The translations under genes were made by a program, and so were the position numbers. Positions 16,516-26,708 of a DNA stretch of 64,000 nucleotides are shown here, in pieces. Below the pieces are notes generated by a model. It had not been told where the DNA came from, searched no databases, and worked only from the letters and a program-made list of their open reading frames with translations. How positions within the stretch are numbered: the first letter of the stretch is position 1; the number at the start of each line of letters is the position of its first letter. The stretch is from JAICXG01 sp036494545 (GTDB taxonomy: Bacteria; Verrucomicrobiota; Verrucomicrobiia; Chthoniobacterales; UBA10450). The stretch is taken from positions 35,996 through 99,995 of the forward strand of contig DASXOB010000024.1 of assembly GCA_036494545.1 (NCBI GenBank). Direction: 5' to 3'.

Positions 16516-19029
16516 TCATGGGTTTGCTTTGCCTAACGAAATGAGATTGGCGAAAATGCGATAGGCACCTGGCACGCCGGCGGGCAACTCGCGAAACCAG
16601 GAGTAACCGGTGTAGACGAACCAGCCCTGGCCGACGCGGGTGACGAGCAAACCGCCATCAAGCGGCTTTTCGTTAGGGTCGTGACTCGAGAGGATCGGCG
16701 TCCAGCCGGCGTCCCATTGGTCCGGAAAATAGAGACCGCGCTCCTGCACCCACCCCTCAAAGTCGGCCGGGGTAATTTTGTTAGGCGAATTCATTACCGG
16801 ATGGTCCGGCGCGAGGATACGAACCTCGGAATTCTCGTCGGTGACGCGATCGTGCGAGACGTGGAGTGGATGCGGTAATTCGTTAGGTTGGGGACCGGGC
16901 GTAGTGTTGTATTGCACCAGGACGACACCACCTTTTTCGGCGTAGGAGCGCAATTCCGGATACCAGGTCGGCATGCGATCCGTGTGCACATTGTAAGCCC
17001 GAACTCCAAGAACGACGGCATCGAATTGCGCGAGGTTCGCTGCTTTCACCTCGGAGTCGGCCAGAATTTTCACGTTCGAGCCGATCTCGCGCAGACTTTC
17101 CGGAACAGCATCGCCCGCGCCAGGAATGTAACCCACATGCAGAGCCCTGTTCTCAATCTTCGCCCTAACGACTTTGGCCTGCGCGGGTGAGATCAGCATT
17201 TGCGGTTCGATATGCGGATAGTCGATGCGTTGATGACTAAAGGCCGGCGTTCGCTGGCCGGAATCGGAGATGAAGATGGCGCGCAAAGTCCCCTCACCTG
17301 CCGCGGCCGGCGGCGCGAGCTGGAAACTGCAATTGGTTTCGCTCGCCGCACCTTCAAGATTCACCGGCACGGAATCCGGTTGCACCTGCCAACCTGCCGG
17401 CGCTTCGAGGGCGACTTTGCCGCTGAATTTTTCCGCTACTGCGATCACACGCAGATTGATGGTTTTCGGCTGTGAATTTCCGAATACAAAAACCGATTGC
17501 GGCAACTCAGCGAAGACGGGCGGCGCGATGACGAGCGGTTCGCTGACTTCGCCCGCGACACGGTCGATCTTACGAAACCGTGGCTCAAGCGTGTAAGCGA
17601 TCTCCTCTTCCCCGATCTTCACGGCCACTTCAATCGGGAATGGCGGCGGGCTCTCCGGTCGACCAATCAGTCTTTGGTCCGATACCTTGTAGGTTCCAGT
17701 CGTGCCCCGTTCGCGCAGCCAATAAGGCCCAGAAAACGGAAGATCGTTAGGCAAAGCGATGGTGGCTTTCTCCGTCTGGAGTTCGTTAGGCGGAAGCGGC
17801 TTCTCAATCCCAGTTGGCTTTCCTTCCTGAAGAATTTTCAGCGATTGCCACTTCATTTCTACCGGGGAACGATTGATGGCTTCAATCTGCAAGCCGAGCT
17901 TTTCACCCGGTTGCGCGTTTGCTTTTTCGGTCACGGCCTCGAGATGCAGCCCGGCGCATGCGGCAATGATCTGATCCAGATCGCCCAGCTTTTCCTTGGC
18001 CCACGAATCTTCACCCAGGCCGCGAAGTGTCTGACGCAATTCAAGCAAGGCCGGGACAGATTTCCACGGCTCTGTGTCGTCAAAATTTTGCAGGATCGAT
18101 TTGATCCTGGCGCTTGCGTCGCCGCCGTTAGGCACACGAGACCAGGTCGTATCGATCCCGGCCATGAGATCATTGCCACCTGCGAGAGGCTTGCCATCGA
18201 GGAATTGAAAATATTCCTTGCGCTCAGCTCGACTAATTTCAACGCCGAAGCCCTGGCTCTTATGCATGCTGCGACTGGCGGCGGCGATCTCCGGATAAGA
18301 CTTGCCCAGGAGCGGCTGATAGCCCCCAACCTCCAAGGGAATCAGGCCCGTGACATCAACTGGTTCGTGCCGCATCTGCGCACGAAAGGCAGCCCACGAA
18401 TTCCAAAGCAAACGCATTGGCTGCCATGGCCTAACGAACTTAAGTTGCTCGGGAAAACGCTTCGGATCGCCCGCAGCGCGAAAGGCTTCCGCCGCCAGCC
18501 GCGCGGAGGCAGTGTGGTGACCGTGCGTTTCACTGTCTTCAGTTGGAAAACGCGTCACCACCACATCCGGTTGAAACTGGCGCATCGCCCAGACGACATC
18601 GGCCAGAATTTCTTCCCGATCCCAGATGCGGAGCGTTTCTTCCGGCGACTTGGAAAAACCAAAGTCGTTCGCTCGGGTAAAAAACTGCCGGCCGTGGTCG
18701 ATGCGTCGCGCGGCCAGCAATTCCTGGGTGCGAATAACGCCTAACGAATCTCGCAGCTCGGGCCCGATCAGATTTTGTCCGCCATCGCCGCGCGTGAGCG
18801 AAAGGTAGGCGGCATCATAGAGTGCACCGTTTGCCAAATAGGCGATGAGGTTGGTGTTCTCGTCGTCCGGGTGAGCCGCAACGTAGAGAACTCGCCCCAG
18901 CACATTGAGCTTTTCGAGAGCAAGTCGGATGTGCGCCGAATCCATTTCCCGTGGCGCTTCTGCAGCCTGCGCCACGCAGGCACAACTAACGAGTGCGAGC
19001 ACTCTCACCCAGCACACGGAAAAAGCCAT
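16516..19029 (-). CDS. Large secreted PIG-L family deacetylase
   Basis: 837 residues from ATG 19027-19029 (an earlier in-frame ATG adds six residues) with a signal peptide (VRVLALVSCACVAQA). The N-terminal third is a LmbE/PIG-L zinc deacetylase: VAAHPDDENTNLIAY, SLTRGDGGQNLIGPELR, and TEDSETHGHHTASA carry the metal ligands. The middle and C-terminal parts look like beta-rich domains and a ThuA-like/glutamine-amidotransferase-like fold (DAVVLGVRAYNVH, GGVVLVQYNTT). These secreted deacetylases act on amino sugars of unknown origin. The gene holds eight octamers, the highest number of any gene here. Confidence 0.88.
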   Translation of the reverse strand: MAFSVCWVRVLALVSCACVAQAAEAPREMDSAHIRLALEKLNVLGRVLYVAAHPDDENTNLIAYLANGALYDAAYLSLTRGDGGQNLIGPELRDSLGVIRTQELLAARRIDHGRQFFTRANDFGFSKSPEETLRIWDREEILADVVWAMRQFQPDVVVTRFPTEDSETHGHHTASARLAAEAFRAAGDPKRFPEQLKFVRPWQPMRLLWNSWAAFRAQMRHEPVDVTGLIPLEVGGYQPLLGKSYPEIAAASRSMHKSQGFGVEISRAERKEYFQFLDGKPLAGGNDLMAGIDTTWSRVPNGGDASARIKSILQNFDDTEPWKSVPALLELRQTLRGLGEDSWAKEKLGDLDQIIAACAGLHLEAVTEKANAQPGEKLGLQIEAINRSPVEMKWQSLKILQEGKPTGIEKPLPPNELQTEKATIALPNDLPFSGPYWLRERGTTGTYKVSDQRLIGRPESPPPFPIEVAVKIGEEEIAYTLEPRFRKIDRVAGEVSEPLVIAPPVFAELPQSVFVFGNSQPKTINLRVIAVAEKFSGKVALEAPAGWQVQPDSVPVNLEGAASETNCSFQLAPPAAAGEGTLRAIFISDSGQRTPAFSHQRIDYPHIEPQMLISPAQAKVVRAKIENRALHVGYIPGAGDAVPESLREIGSNVKILADSEVKAANLAQFDAVVLGVRAYNVHTDRMPTWYPELRSYAEKGGVVLVQYNTTPGPQPNELPHPLHVSHDRVTDENSEVRILAPDHPVMNSPNKITPADFEGWVQERGLYFPDQWDAGWTPILSSHDPNEKPLDGGLLVTRVGQGWFVYTGYSWFRELPAGVPGAYRIFANLISLGKANP

Positions 19030-19069
19030 GTCACAACGAAGGTGCAATGATCAGGCGGGCACCAATACG

Positions 19070-19945
19070 TTAGTGCAGGGAATCAATCAGTAACTGGCTG
19101 TTACGAATCGCAGTTTCATCCGGCTCTGGCTCGGCCTTGAGCAGGCGGATCGACTCCTCAGCAGCGGTTTTTGCCTGGTCTTTGTGACCGAGCTTGGCCT
19201 CGATTTGCGCCTTCTTGTAATACATGAAGTAGCGCGGCTCTTTCTGTTGCGCGATCGCGGTATCGACCCACTTCTGGGCCTGCTCGAGATCCTTGTTATG
19301 GTCGTAATAGAAGCTTGCCGCCTGATAATAGAAGGTCGGCTTGAGTGAGCCTGGGTCCTTCAGCGCGTCGGTGATTTCCGCATTCACCTTCTCCATCGCA
19401 TTCGTCGTCAGCTGGACAGGCACCCGGGTCTTGTCCCACTCCAAGGCGATCGTCGCTCCGGTATCCTCCAGGTTGTCGAAGCTGATCGTGAAAGTTTGCA
19501 CCGGCTCGGGGAGAGCGCTCGCTTTCACTTTCGCCCGCATCTCATCTGCGTCGGGCTTATAACCGTAGGCGCCCCAAAGCTTGATGTTCTTGGAGAGAAT
19601 GATCGTCCACTCGTCTTTACCCGGAACGGTGTACAAAGCGTATTCACCCGCCGGGACGTCGCGTCCTTCAATTTTGACCGCGTCGCTAAACTTGATTTTG
19701 GTCGGCTGATTTGCACCTGTGCGCCAGACCTTGTCGTAAGGAACAAGACCACCAAAAATCTCGCGGCCGTGCATGTCGGGTCGCGAGTAATCGATCGAGA
19801 CATCCGTCAGACCGATGCGCTGGGTCAGGGTGGCATGCTGGCTGGGGGCTGGGAATTGAATCTGCTTCTCCGCGGCACGGAGAGCGGAAACGCTCGCCAG
19901 CGTCAACGCGAGCGTGGCTCCGAGACAAAAAATGGACGATTTCAT
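19070..19945 (-). CDS. Secreted DUF2911 protein with TPR-like tail
   Basis: 291 residues from ATG 19943-19945, opening a signal peptide (SSIFCLGATLALTLASVSAL). DUF2911 core: VSIDYSRPDMHGREIFGGLV, VWRTGANQPTKI, PAGEYALYTVPGKDEWTIIL and ALEWDKTRVPV. The C-terminal 100 residues are helical with TPR-like spacing (YYQAASFYYDHNKDLEQA, YYKKAQIEAKLGHKDQAK). The family is common in Bacteroidota and Verrucomicrobiota and has no known function. No octamer falls in it, in contrast to both neighbours. Confidence 0.88.
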   Translation of the reverse strand: MKSSIFCLGATLALTLASVSALRAAEKQIQFPAPSQHATLTQRIGLTDVSIDYSRPDMHGREIFGGLVPYDKVWRTGANQPTKIKFSDAVKIEGRDVPAGEYALYTVPGKDEWTIILSKNIKLWGAYGYKPDADEMRAKVKASALPEPVQTFTISFDNLEDTGATIALEWDKTRVPVQLTTNAMEKVNAEITDALKDPGSLKPTFYYQAASFYYDHNKDLEQAQKWVDTAIAQQKEPRYFMYYKKAQIEAKLGHKDQAKTAAEESIRLLKAEPEPDETAIRNSQLLIDSLH

Positions 19946-20020
19946 GTTTGCCTTGGACAATACGAGGTTGAAGCCAGAGTCAAATCGAAGCAGGCTACAA
20001 ACAGTCGCTGCCTAACGAGT

Positions 20021-21505
20021 TTAGGACTTGATCAACTGCAAGATATCCGGCGAAGGCAACCGCAGCAGCGTCACGTCCAGGATGGTGCTACGATGCGGTT
20101 GGATGAGATTCTTCACCTGCTTCCCGGAAAGCGGAATACGTAACGGTAAATAAGAGACGAGCGGATTCTGCACCGGCGCAGCGGGTTCGATGGCCGTGAT
20201 CTCGAGCGCGAAATCGGCGACGTTGCCTAACGAATCAAGCCAGTCCTTCGCCCGGCGGTCAAAACGCTGAGTGCGCAGATAAAAGACAATGACATTATCC
20301 GACACACCGCTGACCGAGGTATGCTCGATCAGGGATTGAATCGGCACGGTTCCCTTCGCAACCTGCTCGGAAACGAAAAAAATGTCGGTGTTCGCGATCG
20401 GAATCGGCAGACCATCCTGATCGAACAGTCGAATGATGATTTGCGCATGGGGATCGTACTGGTTGCGCGGGTCGGCGAGAAAATTGAAAAGTCCAGGCCG
20501 CTGCATGGTGCGCGCGGTATCGAAACTGAGCGCAGTCTCCCGATCATAAGCCGCCGCGACGCGCTGGTAATCGGCAGTTGTTCGCTCCGGTGTTTCGAGC
20601 GCAAGCTTAAGCATGCGCTCGACTTGCTCGCGCGGAATCGACCCGTAAACGACACCCATTTTTTCACCCGAATGTGCGCAACGATACGGGATGCCGCACG
20701 GCACCATCGGTCGGTCTTTGGCTGCGAAAGAGGATGCGGTGACCGAATAATATTGGGTGAAATTTCCCTGCACGGCAGCGGCCTGAATTGCTTTTTGAAT
20801 TTCCGGCCAGGGGAGTAAGGCAGCGGACTCGTTAGGCGAGATGACAAGATGATTGAAATTTAGATTTCCCGCCGCGACGCGAATCACCCCGTCCGAACCG
20901 TCCTCGTGCGCAAAGCGAATTGGGAATGTGAACCACTCCGGATCGGCCTGTGTTCCGATAATAACGAATTCCTGCACCTGGTAATCTTCCAGCATTCGCG
21001 ACTCCGCCTGGGTAAAGAAGAGATGAAGATCGATCGTGGGCGATGAACCGAGCTCGAGCGAACCGAGCACTTTCACTCCGCGTTGTGCGCCACGCTCGAA
21101 AACGAACCGGCCCCAGCGCGCGACTTGCCCCTGCCCAATGCTCGCCCAGCCGCTCCCGAGGTTTGCACCCGCAAGGTAAACCAGGTTTCTCACCGGAGAA
21201 GGTTTCGGGCTGAAAAGCCGAATCCAGGTGCGAATGATCAGCGCACCCGTGCTGTGGATGACGACGTGAAACCCATCCTGAAGCAGTTGCGGATGTTGTT
21301 CGATGAGGGCACGATGAAAGCCGCGAGCAATATCGGCGACGGAAACCGAGTCGTTGAGCGACACATAACGGGAGACATCGACTTCGATCACCTCATAACT
21401 CTCCCGCAGCCGCCGCGGCAGATCGCCGTAGATGTTTTCGATCGAGACCGGCTCCGCGGTCGGACTCTCCGAGCTATAACCATGAATGAGAACAATCGGT
21501 TTCAT
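20021..21505 (-). CDS. Alpha/beta hydrolase, lipase-like
   Basis: 494 residues. Begins with the alpha/beta hydrolase strand MKPIVLIHGYSS and has a lipase-type elbow VVIHSTGALIIRTW, where the nucleophile Ser lies in H-S-T-G rather than the classical G-x-S-x-G. No signal peptide. The C-terminal 200 residues (NQYDPHAQIIIRLFDQDGLP onwards) look like a beta-sandwich extension. Likely an esterase, lipase or acyltransferase of unknown substrate. Two octamers inside and one 3 bases beyond the stop. It is the last gene of the octamer-rich part. Confidence 0.75.
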   Translation of the reverse strand: MKPIVLIHGYSSESPTAEPVSIENIYGDLPRRLRESYEVIEVDVSRYVSLNDSVSVADIARGFHRALIEQHPQLLQDGFHVVIHSTGALIIRTWIRLFSPKPSPVRNLVYLAGANLGSGWASIGQGQVARWGRFVFERGAQRGVKVLGSLELGSSPTIDLHLFFTQAESRMLEDYQVQEFVIIGTQADPEWFTFPIRFAHEDGSDGVIRVAAGNLNFNHLVISPNESAALLPWPEIQKAIQAAAVQGNFTQYYSVTASSFAAKDRPMVPCGIPYRCAHSGEKMGVVYGSIPREQVERMLKLALETPERTTADYQRVAAAYDRETALSFDTARTMQRPGLFNFLADPRNQYDPHAQIIIRLFDQDGLPIPIANTDIFFVSEQVAKGTVPIQSLIEHTSVSGVSDNVIVFYLRTQRFDRRAKDWLDSLGNVADFALEITAIEPAAPVQNPLVSYLPLRIPLSGKQVKNLIQPHRSTILDVTLLRLPSPDILQLIKS

Positions 21506-21687
21506 GCCAACGACAGATCAGCCTATGGCCAATGTTGGGGTCGGAACAAGCACAAAGAGAAGGTTGAAGCCAACCGGCAGCGGCATATCGATCATTCGTC
21601 GCAACCAGTGCTATCGTGATCTTTGTTGCGTGGAAAAGCTTTTCTTATAAAGGCCAGCAAATTGCCGTTAACGCGGTGAGGCTTAAC

Positions 21688-22251
21688 TTAGTGCAGGCGG
21701 GCAAAGAGCACGACAATGTAGAAGATGAAACCGGCCATTCCCAGAACGACCAGCGCCTTGTGGTAGGCTTCGCGTCGTGTCAGAGCACCGACAATCAGAA
21801 TAGCCGCAAACACAGCTTGAAATGCCAGATTAGACGGATTCGGCAGCCTGTTATCGAGAACGAAGTCCTTGCATATACTTACCACAACCGCTCCAAACGC
21901 GAGCAAAAAGAACCAGCGCCGATGCGAGTAGAAGCTGGCTTTCAAGTCTATATCCTTTTCGGCTGCAATGTCCGGGAACACCAACCCCGCAATCATATAG
22001 ATAAAGACGGTGTTTAGCAGGACGACAGCAAACTGGAGGAAATTCCAGTTATGCCTGTTTCGCATTCCGAACATCGACCACCAATGCTGCACGCAGATAA
22101 GCAGCAGGAGAATCGCCCAGGCGATCACGGGCCAATAAACTTTAACTTTCGCCCGGGATAAGACTAACCCGCGAAAACCCTGGAGAATCTGTGTGACCGC
22201 CAGCCCAAGGATGACGGAAAGCAAGACTGAAAGATAGCTAAATTCGTCCAT
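21688..22251 (-). CDS. Hypothetical membrane protein, about five to six helices
   Basis: 187 residues from ATG 22249-22251 (MDEFSYLSVLLSVILGLAVT). Hydrophobic segments are spread along the whole length; the first, ending in VTQILQGFRGL, is a pattern I recognise from small uncharacterised bacterial membrane proteins. A short loop with two acidic residues (DIAAEKDIDLK) separates the halves. No function can be assigned. It marks the edge of the octamer-rich block. Confidence 0.7.
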   Translation of the reverse strand: MDEFSYLSVLLSVILGLAVTQILQGFRGLVLSRAKVKVYWPVIAWAILLLLICVQHWWSMFGMRNRHNWNFLQFAVVLLNTVFIYMIAGLVFPDIAAEKDIDLKASFYSHRRWFFLLAFGAVVVSICKDFVLDNRLPNPSNLAFQAVFAAILIVGALTRREAYHKALVVLGMAGFIFYIVVLFARLH

Positions 22252-22284
22252 TACCCTGGGGGACCTTCTACTCCCGGGGCACAA

Positions 22285-22985
22285 CTGTAAACCATGGGGA
22301 ACCGATTCTCAGGCACTCCGGCGGGTGCATTTCGACATTGGGTCGAAGCGCAGGTTTAAACCTATCCATTTGTGCCACAATCGAACGGGCCGGAGCCTAG
22401 CCGCTCCACTCCCGTTTTGCCATTTGCGGCTAAAACGCGGTCGAAATCGGACCATGACCGCTGATCTCTTCTAGGACAGACAGAGTCCGTTGCCTTTTGG
22501 TCATTTCCAACTTTTTCTTTAGCAGAAACGCAAAGTTGGTCGCACTATTTCTCACGGTCGAGCACTCGAAGCCCGTGGGTTCGAGCATCCTGGCAATGTT
22601 CGGACACGCGAATCGTCCGTTTGCAGAATACTTGAGCCGCTTAGGAATAGCGGGGCTGGGAGAATGGGGTTCCCGCGGCGCGTTTTTACCGAGTGACCTG
22701 GTCACACGGTGTCGAAAACTAACCTGTGCGGAGATTACGGCGTCAGCCGTCAATAATTCCATCTCTCCGGGCACCCAAGTCTCAAAAACATCGCCAGAGC
22801 AACAATATCTAGGAACTTCGTCTGCCCACTTTCGTAGACCTAAGTAGCCATCTTAGATGAAAACCAGTTCATCGAATCCATTCCACGAAAAACAAGCGCA
22901 ACGTTGCGGCAGCATCTCCTCTACAAGAAACCAATAACACTTACCCGCCGCCTCTGCGTGCAATCGACGACCAGAAGAAAGTAAT
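22285..22985. other. 700-base region without a convincing gene
   Basis: Short frames exist on both strands but overlap each other and have no recognisable domain or ribosome binding site. The stretch holds one copy of the dispersed GGAGCCTAG element (22392-22435) and marks the boundary between octamer-rich and octamer-poor DNA. Confidence 0.5.
22392..22435. repeat. Dispersed GGAGCCTAG inverted-repeat element, copy 1
   Basis: Begins GGAGCCTAGCCGCTCCACTC, then a short T-rich part and ends TTTGCGGCTAAAA. TAGCCGC pairs with GCGGCTA (7-base stem), and GGAGC with GCTCC. Very similar to the copy at 56009-56050 and partly to 45491-45622. Confidence 0.7.
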
Positions 22986-23975
22986 ATGAAACTAAACTCG
23001 AACTCATGCCAAATCGGCGTACACCGTGCGCGATTTATTCTCATCGCCATGTCATTGGGCATCGCGATTCTCGCTGCAGTAACGGCAAATGCCGCTCCGC
23101 TACTTAATCCGCTACAAATCGCGCTCCTAAAGTGGACGGCGAACCGGACAACCACGTTTCCTCTCGGAAACCAACCCTACAACGCTGCATTTGACGGCGC
23201 GAATATGTGGGTAGTTAACAACGCCGACAGTAACGTGATGAAAATCCGTGCCAGTGACGGCGCAGTTCAAGGCACCTTTAGCCTCGGCGGCCCCCCCTAT
23301 TACATCGCCTTTGATGGCGCGAATATGTGGATCGTTCTCGCACAAACGAGCCAGGTGCAAAAGGTCCGCGCCAGCGACGGTGCTATTCTTGGCACCTTCT
23401 CCACCGGCAGTGGTGCCGAAAGTCTGGCCTTTGACGGCGCCAATATGTGGATAGCCAATGGCGCGAGTAACACAGTTACCAAAATCCGAACGACCGACGG
23501 AGCTATCATAGGCACCTTTACCGTCGGCACGACTCCGGTGGCTGTTGCCTTCGACGGATTCAACATCTGGGTAGCGAACAACGGCAGTAACAATGTAACA
23601 AAGCTACGGGCGAGCGACGGAACGGTGCTCGGAACGTTCAACGTCGGAAGCGGTCCTTCTGTAGGCTGCATTCTTTTTGATGGAGCCAATATCTGGGTGG
23701 ACAACGCACTCAGTAACAACGTGACGAAGCTCAGGGCCAGCAATGGCGCTTTGTTAGGGACCTTCAACGTCGGCACCTTTCCCGACGGCATCGCCTTCGA
23801 TGGAGCCAGCATCTGGGTCTCGAATGGGAACAGCGGCACGGTCACCAAACTGCGGGCGAATGATGGTGCGAACCTGGGTTCACTGCCCGTCGGAAACTCT
23901 CCTGGAGGCATGGCTTTCGATGGAGCGAACGTCTGGGTAATCAACGTCAATAGCAGCACCGCAAACAAGCTCTGA
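22986..23975 (+). CDS. Secreted YVTN/NHL-like beta-propeller repeat protein
   Basis: 329 residues with a signal-like N-terminal helix (FILIAMSLGIAILAAVTANA). The rest is about seven repeats of 41 residues of the form VGxxPxxIAFDGANIW VxNxxSNxVTKLRASDG xxxGTF. The spacing and the GxxP turn fit a six- or seven-blade beta-propeller like the YVTN and virginiamycin-lyase folds. Likely exported scaffold or binding protein; catalytic residues cannot be named. Repeats are also alike at the DNA level, suggesting recent expansion. First gene of the accessory region. Confidence 0.85.
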   Translation: MKLNSNSCQIGVHRARFILIAMSLGIAILAAVTANAAPLLNPLQIALLKWTANRTTTFPLGNQPYNAAFDGANMWVVNNADSNVMKIRASDGAVQGTFSLGGPPYYIAFDGANMWIVLAQTSQVQKVRASDGAILGTFSTGSGAESLAFDGANMWIANGASNTVTKIRTTDGAIIGTFTVGTTPVAVAFDGFNIWVANNGSNNVTKLRASDGTVLGTFNVGSGPSVGCILFDGANIWVDNALSNNVTKLRASNGALLGTFNVGTFPDGIAFDGASIWVSNGNSGTVTKLRANDGANLGSLPVGNSPGGMAFDGANVWVINVNSSTANKL

Positions 23976-24040
23976 TTGTAGTAAATTATTGACTACGAGA
24001 GTGCCTAACGAAGGCAACTATCAAGGGAGCACAAATCCAT

Positions 24041-25609
24041 ATGTATCATCTAATGCAAGTGGTGTATAAGTCATCGAACAAAACTTCAGTCAGCCGCCCG
24101 CGTGTTCGGCGGAATCCCCTACTCCAGGCGCTTGGGCTTCGGCTGAGTACTACTAACGTTCGTCGGAACAAGAGAACGCATTTAATAACTCTATTCGCGA
24201 CGATTTTCACATTACTTATCGCCTTCATGTGCGCTTCAGATACGCTGGCGCAAGGAGGAACCTGGGCAAATATCGCGCCCATGCCAGTAGGGGTCAGCGG
24301 AGGCTCTGGTGTAGTTTTAGACGGCAGGTTTTATGTCATCGGCGGCGCCGGCAATGGGAGCATCCAGCCGCCGCAGGTTTATGACCCGATCAGTGACACC
24401 TGGTCGTTTAGAGCGGCTGACCCAGTGGCTCAGGGAAATGCAGCAGTCGGCGTAATCAATAATAAAATCTATGTCGCGGAAGGCTTCCTTAATTCTAATG
24501 GTCGTACTTGCACACAAGCTCTCGAAATCTACGATCCGGCCACCGATTCCTGGACAGCAGCAGCACCCAGCCTGGTTGCGCGAGGCACGTCGGCAACGGC
24601 GGTCATTGGTAGCAAACTCTATATAACCGGTGGTAACAACTTCGCATCCCAGGACAATAACGCGGAATTGGAAATCTATGACTCAGATACCAACACTTGG
24701 TCCACCGGTGCGTCAATTCCCGTCCCGTCTGAAGTCGCAGTTGGCGCGGCGATTAACGGCAAGTTCTACGTTGCTGGTGGCTACGTGCGTCAGGGAGATG
24801 AAGCCTTTGCTACCGCGAACCTCTTCATTTACGACCCGGCCACCAATAGCTGGTCGTCGGGAGCGGCGATGCCTTCGCCCCGAGCCGCGGCAGCCGGTGG
24901 TGTAGTTAATGGACAGTTATATGTCACCGGTGGCGATAGTGCTAATGGCTCGACGAATCCGCTGATAATTTATGACCCGCTAACGAACAGCTGGTCGTCA
25001 GCAGCCGCGGAGCCGACGCCACGGGGAGTGGGAGCTGCCGCAGGTGTAGGTTGCAAGCTCTTTGTTGCTGGTGGGAACGCACCTAACCCTCCCGCTACCG
25101 CGACAGCGGAATCCTTCGCACCAGATTGTGGAGGTTGCGTCGGACCTCAAGGTCCTCCGGGGCCAGAAGGTCCCCCGGGGCCAACGGGCTCACAGGGCCC
25201 CCAAGGTAATACTGGTGCTACCGGAGCAACAGGACCATAAGGTGATACCGGGCCTATGGGTCCACAAGGGCCAACGGGAGCTACTGGGCCTCAAGGTTCA
25301 AAGGGGGACACTGGCGCCACTGGCGCGACGGGACCGCAAGGTAATCCTGGTCCTATGGGTCCGCAAGGTCCCGTTGGAGCTACAGGCTCTCAAGGACCGA
25401 AGGGCGACACCGGCGATACAGGAGCTACAGGTCCACAAGGAGCACAAGGTCCCGCCGGCGTCGGGTTCGTAGCCGGCGCAGTCCTTTACCTGCCTACTGG
25501 TACAACAGCGCCGACTGGCTTTACGAAGATCGGCACGAGCGCGATTGCTTACAAAGCCTTGAATAATAATGCCAAGATTTTGAAAGTGGATGTTTACGAG
25601 AAGAACTAA
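24041..25609 (+). pseudogene. Kelch-repeat / collagen-like surface protein interrupted by TAA
   Basis: Frame of 523 codons broken once by TAA at 25238-25240. N-terminus: basic leader and one membrane segment (LITLFATIFTLLIAFMCASD). Residues about 75-365 are Kelch repeats (YDPxTNSW ... GGxxx) forming a propeller. Then about 35 Gly-X-Y collagen triplets (GPPGPEGPPGPTG style) and a globular C-terminal tail of 50 residues (FVAGAVLYLPTG to VDVYEKN). The TAA stands at the Y position of a Gly-Pro-Y triplet where CAA (Gln) occurs repeatedly nearby, so a C-to-T change is likely. If not suppressed the product lacks most of its collagen stalk and tail. Confidence 0.8.
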
Positions 25610-25826
25610 GTGCCGCGCATCATTTTGATCCTAGCGCCGGGTCCAACCCCTGACGCCAAAGCACAACCTGCAACCACCTCACCCTAACGATGCGATGCCC
25701 TGATAACACTCACTACCGGCACACCCAAAGTCGCCGTATTTCCCGCATTCCAAGTGAGAATCGGCATAATGGATCGACCTATTTTTAGCTTGAGAAATTC
25801 CAGGAAGCCAGAAATGATCGCCACCC

Positions 25827-26627
25827 ATGACTTCGGACGCCCCCGCGGAAGCGGACGGCACCACCGGGCGTTTCACGACGACGCGCTGGAGTCTCATCCT
25901 TTCTTCATTCGCCGCGCAATCCGACGACGAGAAAGCGCGCGAGGCACTGGCCCAGCTTTGCCGGCTCTATTGGCGGCCAATTTTCGCCTTTATCTGCCGC
26001 AAAGGATATTCCGTGCCCGATGCTCAGGACCTTACTCAAGATTTCTTTATGCTCATTGTTAGCGGCGATCTTCTGCGTCATGCTGACCGCGCCCGCGGCC
26101 GTTTCCGGTCTCTACTACTGGAAACGCTGCAGAATTTCCTCATTGATGCCCATCGGATCAGTCATGCGCGTAAGCGTGGCGGCGATGTCGAATTCATCTC
26201 CTGGGAAGCCTGGATGGCGGAGGCGCCATCATACCTTTCGGTCCCAGCGACCGCGATAGATGAGTGGCCGGCGGAAAAACTCTTCGATGTCCGTTGGGCT
26301 GCGACCGTGGCCGAGCAGGCGCTTCGGCGAATGAGTGAGGAGTGTGAGCTTCACGGACGCCGGAGACTATTCGATGTCTTGAGCGGAGCGCTGACCGCGG
26401 AAAGAGAAGATGTCTCCTATGCAACGCTCGCCAGCGAGCTCGGAATGGAGGAGACGAAAATCAAAAAGTTGTTGCATCAAATGCGCCAGCGTTACCGTCA
26501 ACTGCTTCGCGCGGAGGTCGCCGAGACGATTGAAAACCCGGACGACATCGATGAGGAGCTTCGTTATCTCTGCGCCGCGCTTGCCGCCGGAAACCAGCAG
26601 TTAGGGACCGACCGCTCAATTGGCTGA
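25827..26627 (+). CDS. ECF-like RNA polymerase sigma factor, kinase-associated
   Basis: 266 residues. N-terminal FTTTRWSLILSSF and LYWRPIFAFICRKGYSVPDA QDLTQDFF (sigma region 2 with the DLTQDFF core) and a C-terminal region 4-like SYATLASELGMEETKIKKLL HQMRQRYRQ. This TTRWSLVL-type sigma factor group is typical of Planctomycetota, Verrucomicrobiota and related phyla and is usually followed by a Ser/Thr kinase. Here the kinase starts 81 bases downstream. Likely directs RNA polymerase to a small regulon, perhaps the neighbouring secreted repeat proteins (inference). Confidence 0.85.
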   Translation: MTSDAPAEADGTTGRFTTTRWSLILSSFAAQSDDEKAREALAQLCRLYWRPIFAFICRKGYSVPDAQDLTQDFFMLIVSGDLLRHADRARGRFRSLLLETLQNFLIDAHRISHARKRGGDVEFISWEAWMAEAPSYLSVPATAIDEWPAEKLFDVRWAATVAEQALRRMSEECELHGRRRLFDVLSGALTAEREDVSYATLASELGMEETKIKKLLHQMRQRYRQLLRAEVAETIENPDDIDEELRYLCAALAAGNQQLGTDRSIG

Positions 26628-26708
26628 GCCGCAATGACTCTGTTTGTGATGCTTCAATCCTTACACTCTTTCGCGTTAGTAGCTACGTAACTCTCCAAGC
26701 CATTCGCT

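Noticed and set aside
17497..18744. 415-codon plus-strand frame inside the PIG-L deacetylase gene
   Set aside because: Shadow of the minus-strand gene, which has signal peptide and zinc motifs.
22430..22847. Overlapping 114- and 116-codon frames on opposite strands
   Set aside because: Neither has a domain, a ribosome binding site or neighbours that support it; the minus-strand frame ends at the dispersed hairpin element.
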